From positions 1 to 47,998 of the forward strand of contig CAKRIZ010000013.1 in NCBI GenBank assembly GCA_934351445.1: a stretch of 47,998 bases of DNA. Reading direction: 5' to 3'. This DNA comes from an uncultured Eubacterium sp. (GTDB lineage: Bacteria > Bacillota > Clostridia > Lachnospirales > Lachnospiraceae). This document shows, piece by piece, positions 44,105-47,998 of the stretch; position 1 is the first letter of the stretch; every line of letters begins with the position of its first letter. Both the position numbers and the translations under genes were made by a program. Under the pieces are notes generated by a model. The model did not search any database. It was not told the DNA's origin and saw nothing but the letters and a program-made list of their open reading frames with translations.

Positions 44105-44378
44105 TTATGTAGAAGAATTAAATGATAGAATAGAAAATCTTTATGCACGAATTTATAAAGCAAGAAATGTTTTAATTGCATATAATTTGATTGAAAAGGG
44201 TAATAGCAAATATCAACTTATTTTTTTATTACCAGAGATTATTAATAAAAATATGCAGTCAGGAAATTATAGACGTGCTACCACTTATTTCTTTTTTACA
44301 GAAAGATTAATGGACGAAATTGAGAAAAACAGCACTAAAATAAAGAAAAAGATAACGGATTATATGTTAAAGGATTAA
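44097..44378 (+). CDS. Small helical protein of the dynamin operon
   Basis: The 93-residue product is predicted to be all helix (YVEELNDRIENLYARIYKAR at the start, KIKKKITDYMLKD at the end), with no known motif. It overlaps the coiled-coil gene by eight bases, so it is translationally coupled. A binding partner of the coiled-coil protein is possible, but nothing in the sequence demonstrates it. Confidence 0.6.
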   Translation: MDNYVEELNDRIENLYARIYKARNVLIAYNLIEKGNSKYQLIFLLPEIINKNMQSGNYRRATTYFFFTERLMDEIEKNSTKIKKKITDYMLKD

Positions 44379-44382
44379 TCAT

Positions 44383-44598
44383 ATGGAAAAAGAATCTAAA
44401 AATTTCCGTACGTTGGACATGTATGTTCGCCTATGTGAAGGAAAAGCGGTAAACAAATCAGAAGAAGCTAGAAAGTTTGGTGTGGATGAGCGTTCCATTC
44501 AACGCGATATTGATGATATAAGAGCTTTCTTGGATGAATGTAGTATGTCGGGAGATGGAAGGACAATTGAGTATGATCGCATCAAGAAGGATTTATAA
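44383..44598 (+). pseudogene. N-terminal HTH half of a split WYL regulator
   Basis: The 71 residues form a DeoR-like winged helix (MYVRLCEGKAVNKSEEARKF, then VDERSIQRDIDDIRAFLDEC), which is the N-terminal part of WYL-domain regulators. It ends at IKKDL just where the usual proteins continue with a GF/GY turn. The other half follows in another frame. Adding one G at 44589-44590 (GG to GGG) gives IKKGF and joins the halves. It starts four bases after the dynamin-operon genes with AAAGGA upstream. Confidence 0.7.
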
Positions 44599-45386
44599 TG
44601 GTTGGTGATGAATCTTCCATGATGACCAATAGTGAAATTCTTGCTGTATCAAAAATCCTTCTTGAGAGCCGTGCATTTACTAAGCGTGAGCTGAAAACCA
44701 TCTTGGACAAGCTTGTGGAAGGTTGTGTACCGCTGAAGAATATGAAGCTTGTCAGTGACTTGATTGCAAATGAAAAGTATCATTATGTTGAACTGAATCA
44801 TAAGGAATATATTCAGGATAAACTGTGGCAAATTGGTTCCGATATCCACGATCATAACCTTGTGTCGTTAAGATATGCAAGAGCAAATGCACCAAGAGAG
44901 TCCATTAAGCGTATTGTCGAGCCTATTTCCATTTTGTTTTCAGAGTATTATTTTTATTTGAATGCCTACATTGTTGAAAAAGATGATTCTGGGAAATATG
45001 TTCACAAGTACAATTATCCTGCGATTTTCCGGATTGATAGGATAAAGAATTATAAACATCTTGATGAAAAATTTAAGGTTTCCTATTCAAACCGCTTTGA
45101 AGAAGGGGAGTTCAGAAAACGAATTCAGTTTATGTACGCTGGAAAACTGCAGCGTGTTGTTTTGAAATTCTATGGTGAAAATCCAGAACCCATTCTGGAT
45201 CGTCTGCCGACGGCGCGAGTAACCCAGCAATATGACAACGAATGCACAATAGAAGCGGAAGTGTATGGAAAGGGAGTTATTATGTGGCTCCTAAGTCAGG
45301 GCAGCAAAGTGGAAGTGCTGCGGCCAGAGAGCATGCGGGAGGAAATGAAGCAAATACTTCAGGATATGCTCAAATTATACGAGTAG
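44598..45386 (+). pseudogene. C-terminal WYL/WCX half of a split regulator
   Basis: The 262 residues hold the linker MMTNSEILAVSKILLESRAF, the WYL ligand-binding domain (VSLRYARANAPRESIKRIVE, PISILFSEYYFYLNAYIVEK) and a C-terminal WCX dimerisation part (VVLKFYG..., EVYGKGVIMWLLSQGSKVEV). WYL regulators often control phage-defence operons and are thought to sense nucleotides or nucleic-acid fragments. The start codon overlaps the previous stop (TAATG), so reinitiation could still give two separate polypeptides. Whether it works is doubtful. Confidence 0.75.
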
Positions 45387-45402
45387 AGATAGGGATGATG
45401 GT

Positions 45403-45591
45403 ATGGTAACATTTATTCCACCTTATATGGGGGAAGAGATAAAGAGCAACGCTGAAAAAAAGATGTATGATGTGTTGCAGAAGCTTGATATGGAAGATAC
45501 ATATGTTCTGCATTCATTGGGTTTGCCAAAGCACCAGACTAAAATCTATGGTGAAATAGATTTTGTGGTTGTATGTAAGGAAGGAATATAT
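45403..45591 (+). pseudogene. Truncated NERD nuclease-related domain gene
   Basis: The first 63 codons match the start of a NERD domain protein: ADK-like SNAEKKMYDVLQKL, then LGLPKHQTKIYGEIDFVVVC with the E-x-D-like catalytic GEID strand and CKEGIY. In intact proteins this continues for another 100 residues and often into a helicase. Here homology stops at an in-frame ATG from a different gene. NERD-helicase proteins are common defence-island members. Confidence 0.65.
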
Positions 45592-45732
45592 ATGAGCAAA
45601 GCATTGATATTGCAGACGGATACTTTATCACACACAACGTGGAAGTGCAAATATCACATTGTATTGGCAATGGTGTTTTCAACCACACATCGCTGTGTGA
45701 ATTTTATCAGGGCAAGCTGGTACTCCATTTAA
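45592..45732 (+). pseudogene. IS200/IS605 TnpA-like N-terminal fragment
   Basis: The reading MSKALILQTDTLSHTTWKCK then YHIVLA closely resembles the start of IS200 Y1 transposases (SLSHTKWNCKYHIVFA). The match ends after about 25 codons; the HUH and Tyr active sites are absent. It is fused in frame to the NERD fragment and probably marks an old insertion followed by deletion. Confidence 0.55.
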
Positions 45733-46032
45733 CAATACCTTTTGAAGAAAAGCCAAAGACTAAACTTCACTATTATGGGAGCATTCATTACAATGAAGGT
45801 AAAAGACAAAACAATACTCTTGGATGATATGATTCTGACGGAGCCCTTGTTTCCGCACTTATGGGAAATTGACGAAACAGCTCGTCGTAGAGTAAAACGG
45901 ATAATGACTGAACTTCTAGAGAAAAATCCAGCTCCGGATAAGGCAACTCAGCAACTGGAATGGGTGCAGTATATGAATATGCTGAAAGCTCGGGCAGAAG
46001 AAATCGTAGTTGCTGAGGTGATTTACAATTAA
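45672..46032 (+). pseudogene. TnpV-like fragment and unidentified piece
   Basis: From about 45784 a frame reads ILLDDMILTEPLFPHLWEID to WVQYMNMLKARAEEIVVAEV, which matches the C-terminal half of TnpV, a small protein of clostridial transposable elements. The stretch before it (VFNHTSLCEFYQGKLVLHLT in another frame) looks protein-like but is not identified. No ribosome binding site or complete gene is present. Confidence 0.55.
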
Positions 46033-46058
46033 ATAATCGATAGGAAATCCTTTTATGT

Positions 46059-46103
46059 AAGGTACGATGTTACTCAGTACAATGAGTTGCACCGTACCTT
46101 TTT
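46059..46103 (+). terminator. Terminator after the decayed block
   Basis: AAGGTACG (46059-46066) pairs with CGTACCTT (46093-46100), followed by TTTTT; an inner ACTCA/TGAGT pair extends the stem. It separates the decayed genes from the AbiE locus. Confidence 0.78.
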
Positions 46104-46142
46104 GTAAAACGAAAAGATATGCAATATTTTTTTGACGATTAA

Positions 46143-46234
46143 CATGCAAATTCAAAATAATGTATGTATTTAGTAGTTGTAATTTTTCAAAACAAACGCT
46201 ATAATATCTGCATACAATATTTTGAAATTGCATG
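46143..46234 (+). promoter_or_regulatory. abiE promoter flanked by paired inverted repeats
   Basis: The promoter is TTGTAA (46177-46182), 17 bases, TATAAT (46200-46205). It is bracketed by two 24-base sequences, 46143-46166 and 46211-46234, that are inverted copies of each other (22 of 24 matching). AbiEi antitoxins are known to bind inverted repeats around their own promoter and bend the DNA, so these are the expected operator pair. The right copy overlaps the annotated ATG at 46232. Confidence 0.8.
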
Positions 46235-46858
46235 CAGAAAGTTGATGTTCGCTTGAATAAAAAAGAAATTTTAAAAAAGGTAATTGAAAATAACGGCGGC
46301 ATTGCAAAGACTTCAGATTTTGCCGCTAATGGGATCAATAAATATGAGGTGGCGACTTTTTGTAAAAAAGGAGATATCGAAAGAATTCGCAGAGGATTTT
46401 ATCAATTTCCTCAAAGTAATAGCACAACGGAGGAACAGTTAATACGAAAGCTGCTTCCACAGGGGATTGTTTGTGTGGAGTCCGCTTTGTTTCATTACGG
46501 ATATAGTGATTTCTCTCCTTGTGAATGGTCGATTGCTGTACCAAGAACGGCATTCCGTGCCGTAAAGAACATTGAAGAATTTCCGATGAAGGCTTACTAT
46601 ATTCAAAAAGAATTTTTAGATATAGGTAAGTCCACCAGTAATTTTAACGGTGTGGTATTGTCTGTATATGATCGTGAACGAACAATATGCGATTGTTTTA
46701 AGTACCGCACAAAGCTTGACAATGAAATTTTTAATAAGGCTGTCAATGCTTATGCTGCTGATGAGAAAAAGAACCTTGCAAATTTATCTAAATATGCAAA
46801 GGAAATGAATCTTTATACAAAGGTGATGAATGTAATGGAGGTATTGCTCAATGGCTGA
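46232..46858 (+). CDS. abiEi: AbiEi antitoxin/transcriptional repressor
   Basis: The 208-residue protein matches type IV antitoxin AbiEi: a winged-helix N-terminus (ILKKVIENNGGIAKTSDFAA and YEVATFCKKGDIERIRRGFY) followed by the C-terminal antitoxin domain (GIVCVESALFHYGYSDFSPC, SVYDRERTICDCFKYRTKLD). It represses its own promoter and neutralises the AbiEii nucleotidyltransferase. The ATG at 46232 has no good ribosome site and lies inside the operator; TTG at 46253 is an alternative start. It overlaps the toxin gene by eight bases. It looks intact. Confidence 0.88.
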   Translation: MQKVDVRLNKKEILKKVIENNGGIAKTSDFAANGINKYEVATFCKKGDIERIRRGFYQFPQSNSTTEEQLIRKLLPQGIVCVESALFHYGYSDFSPCEWSIAVPRTAFRAVKNIEEFPMKAYYIQKEFLDIGKSTSNFNGVVLSVYDRERTICDCFKYRTKLDNEIFNKAVNAYAADEKKNLANLSKYAKEMNLYTKVMNVMEVLLNG

Positions 46859-47108
46859 TATGGCTGCATCTGTGCTTGCGCGACTCAAAAACAAGGCAAA
46901 AGAAAGCGGAAGAAGCTATCAGCTTTGTCTACAGCTCTTTTGCCAAGAGGAGTTCCTACGTCGTTTGGAAAAGTCTAAATATGCTGAAAACAATAAGGGC
47001 ATTTTTAACAAAACCGTTTGTGGCAGCGGTAGAAAACAAAATATTTACGGACAATTGGATTGTCCAAAACGGTCAGTGGATGTAACAGGGGGTAAAAATG
47101 AAATATGA
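46851..47108 (+). pseudogene. AbiEii toxin gene with internal deletion and frameshift
   Basis: The first 47 residues (ADMAASVLARLKNKAKESGR to LEKSKYAEN) match the AbiEii N-terminus. Downstream, a different frame gives IRAFLTKPFVAAVENKIFTD then NWIVQNGQWM and a stop at 47085, matching the C-terminal end of AbiEii. The nucleotidyltransferase core, roughly 200 residues with its catalytic aspartates, is missing, and the two ends are out of frame. The toxin must be inactive. Confidence 0.75.
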
Positions 47109-47260
47109 ACTGAATGGTATTAGCACACCTTTTGGCGGTATTTCGTGGAACAAAACTAATTCTGTAAAAGATAAATTTTCTTTTTTACTGCTTTATTTAG
47201 AATCAAAAAGAATAAACTCGTTTCCATTACCGAAGATACTGTTTTCAAGAAAGATGTAAA
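47099..47260 (+). CDS. Short hypothetical ORF, possibly truncated
   Basis: An ATG at 47099 follows AGGGGG and encodes 53 residues (MKYELNGISTPFGGISWNKT and onward to SRKM). The start resembles small proteins with a G-IS-P-FGISW opening found beside toxin-antitoxin genes, possibly DUF6650, but the end looks cut off. Confidence that it is a working gene is low. Confidence 0.35.
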
Positions 47261-47286
47261 TGGAAAGAAATATTAAAGAAAATTTC

Positions 47287-47353
47287 TTGATTATTTCTTT
47301 GCTATTGCATATACTATAAGAAGAAAGAAGAAAGAAGAAAGAAGAAAGGAGGG
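47287..47353 (+). promoter_or_regulatory. relB promoter and heptanucleotide repeat tract
   Basis: TTGATT (47287-47292), 17 bases, TATACT (47310-47315) is the likely promoter. Between the -10 and the AGGAGGG site lie four exact copies of AGAAGAA (47319-47346). The tract covers the predicted transcription start and 5' end, so a change in copy number would alter leader length and possibly expression. Confidence 0.6.
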
Positions 47354-47361
47354 TGTTGTAG

Positions 47362-47628
47362 ATGGCACAGACAGTGAATGTTAATTTTAAGCTAGACGCA
47401 GATGTAAAAAAGAGCATGGAACAGGTGTGCTCTGAATTAGGTCTTTCCATGAGCGCGGCTTTTACTGTGTTTGCTAAGAAAGTAGGCAGAGAAAAGCGTA
47501 TTCCTTTTGAGGTATCGGTAGATCCGTTTTATTCCGAGAGCAACATCCGTTATTTGGAAAATATTGCGCGCGATATAAAAGATGGTAAAGCTCATTTCAC
47601 AGAACATGATTTGATCGAGGTGGAATAA
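47362..47628 (+). CDS. relB: RelB/DinJ-family antitoxin
   Basis: The 88-residue protein has the ribbon-helix-helix N-terminus (TVNVNFKLDADVKKSMEQVC, LGLSMSAAFTVFAKKVGREK) typical of RelB/DinJ antitoxins and an acidic C-terminal tail for toxin binding. AGGAGGG lies eight bases before the ATG. Its stop codon overlaps the start of the YoeB remnant (TAATG), the usual arrangement of the pair. It appears intact although the toxin is not. Confidence 0.9.
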   Translation: MAQTVNVNFKLDADVKKSMEQVCSELGLSMSAAFTVFAKKVGREKRIPFEVSVDPFYSESNIRYLENIARDIKDGKAHFTEHDLIEVE

Positions 47629-47735
47629 TGAGACTGCTATGGGAAGATAGGGCATGGAGCGATTATTTGTATTGGCAGACGCAAGACAAGAAAACGCTGA
47701 AAAGTGTTTCGTGCAAAGGACATTATGACGAGTAA
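47628..47735 (+). pseudogene. YoeB/Txe toxin with in-frame internal deletion
   Basis: The 35-residue product joins the N-terminus of a YoeB toxin (MRLLWEDRAWSDYLYWQTQD then KKTLK) directly to its C-terminus (SVSCKGHYDE). Full YoeB has about 85 residues. The missing middle carries the residues corresponding to E. coli Glu46 and Arg65; the His of KGHY remains. The product cannot cleave mRNA and might at most bind the antitoxin. Confidence 0.8.
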
Positions 47736-47737
47736 AA

Positions 47738-47779
47738 AGACCCTTCATTCTATACAAAATAGGATGGAAGGTCTTTTTT
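47738..47779 (+). terminator. Terminator after the RelB/YoeB remnant
   Basis: AGACCCTTCAT (47738-47748) pairs imperfectly with ATGGAAGGTCT (47764-47774), followed by six T. It ends the accessory region on this side. Confidence 0.75.
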
Positions 47780-47903
47780 CATGCGGATAACAGGACTTGG
47801 ACCTGCACGTCGTGGACACTAGAACCTAAATCGCATTTTATTAGTGTCTGATGATCTAGCGTGCTTGTTTTCTCCATTCTGAATGCGCCTCAAAAAACAG
47901 TTT
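47780..47903. other. Short intergenic stretch, nothing recognised
   Basis: No ORF with a ribosome site, hairpin with T-run, or repeat was seen. It would hold the 3' end of the histidine kinase transcript on the minus strand. Confidence 0.4.
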
Positions 47904-47998
47904 TTACATCTGTATTGTAATTCCAACAAGAAAGGATTCCTCACCGGGAACAAGATCGAGATCACCGCCATGGCCTTCAATGATTTTTCGGACAGAGG
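47904..47998 (-). CDS. C-terminus of a sensor histidine kinase (partial)
   Basis: The minus strand entering from the window edge reads SVRKIIEGHGGDLDLVPGEE then SFLVGITIQM and stops at 47904. This is the end of a GHKL ATPase domain of a two-component sensor kinase (the usual V-K-IIE-HGG pattern before the last beta strands). The rest of the gene is outside the window. Confidence 0.8.
   Translation of the reverse strand, partial: SVRKIIEGHGGDLDLVPGEESFLVGITIQM

Noticed and set aside
45639..45827. 62-codon ORF as a real gene
   Set aside because: It overlaps two other fragment frames, lacks a ribosome site and has no identifiable family; treated as debris.
47319..47346. CRISPR-like repeat
   Set aside because: The repeats are 7 bases and directly adjacent without spacers, so this is a simple tandem repeat.

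Overview
The window reads as a chromosome segment of a Gram-positive anaerobe of the Clostridia, most likely family Lachnospiraceae. The basis is AGGAGG-type ribosome binding sites, TTGACA/TATAAT promoters, RbsA-type sugar transport next to an AraR-like GntR/LacI regulator, the [FeFe]-hydrogenase maturases HydF/HydE/HydG, an Amt-PII fusion, a DUF4250 gene and a glycine riboswitch. The species cannot be named from sequence alone.

Core part (about 1-33200, moderate GC). In order: a small lipoprotein and a possibly frameshifted partner; a very small minus-strand transcription unit (promoter, 23-codon Cys-rich ORF, terminator) not described by ordinary ORF calling; yqeY divergent from bioY, which carries a BirA-type operator; a GH13 debranching enzyme; a sugar ABC transporter (binding protein, permease, two-domain ATPase, permease) followed by its AraR-like regulator; a membrane-tethered HNH protein; hydF-hydE-hydG; a BlaI/BlaR1-like pair with a lipoprotein; a solitary MsmK/UgpC-type ATPase preceded by a 132-bp MITE-like element; leuA; a secreted Ig-like protein; rpe, converging on a DUF4250 gene; an ammonium channel fused to PII; a tandem glycine riboswitch controlling an AGCS amino-acid:Na+ symporter; a nucleoside salvage operon udp-cdd-deoC-deoB; and signal peptidase I.

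Accessory part (about 33200-47780, clearly AT-rich, different codon habit). It opens with small genes typical of integrative elements (a Zn-ribbon protein, an XRE regulator behind a structured leader with a terminator, a small HTH protein). The HTH gene sits behind a convincing c-di-GMP-I (GEMM) riboswitch with its own terminator. Directly downstream, tightly packed and overlapping, come three consecutive dynamin-like GTPases (769, 778 and 802 aa), a 352-aa protein of unknown family, a membrane-anchored coiled-coil protein, a 93-aa helical protein and a WYL-type regulator broken into two ORFs. I regard this as the window's best candidate for an undescribed system: probably a membrane-remodelling, phage-defence-like operon whose transcription appears to be gated by a cyclic dinucleotide riboswitch.

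Downstream is a graveyard: a NERD fragment, an IS200 TnpA-like fragment and a TnpV fragment, then two toxin-antitoxin loci (AbiE and RelB/YoeB) in which the antitoxins are intact but both toxins have lost their middles. The window ends in the C-terminus of a minus-strand sensor histidine kinase. No integrase, CRISPR array, tRNA or rRNA was recognised. All family calls are by eye from protein motifs; no database search was run.
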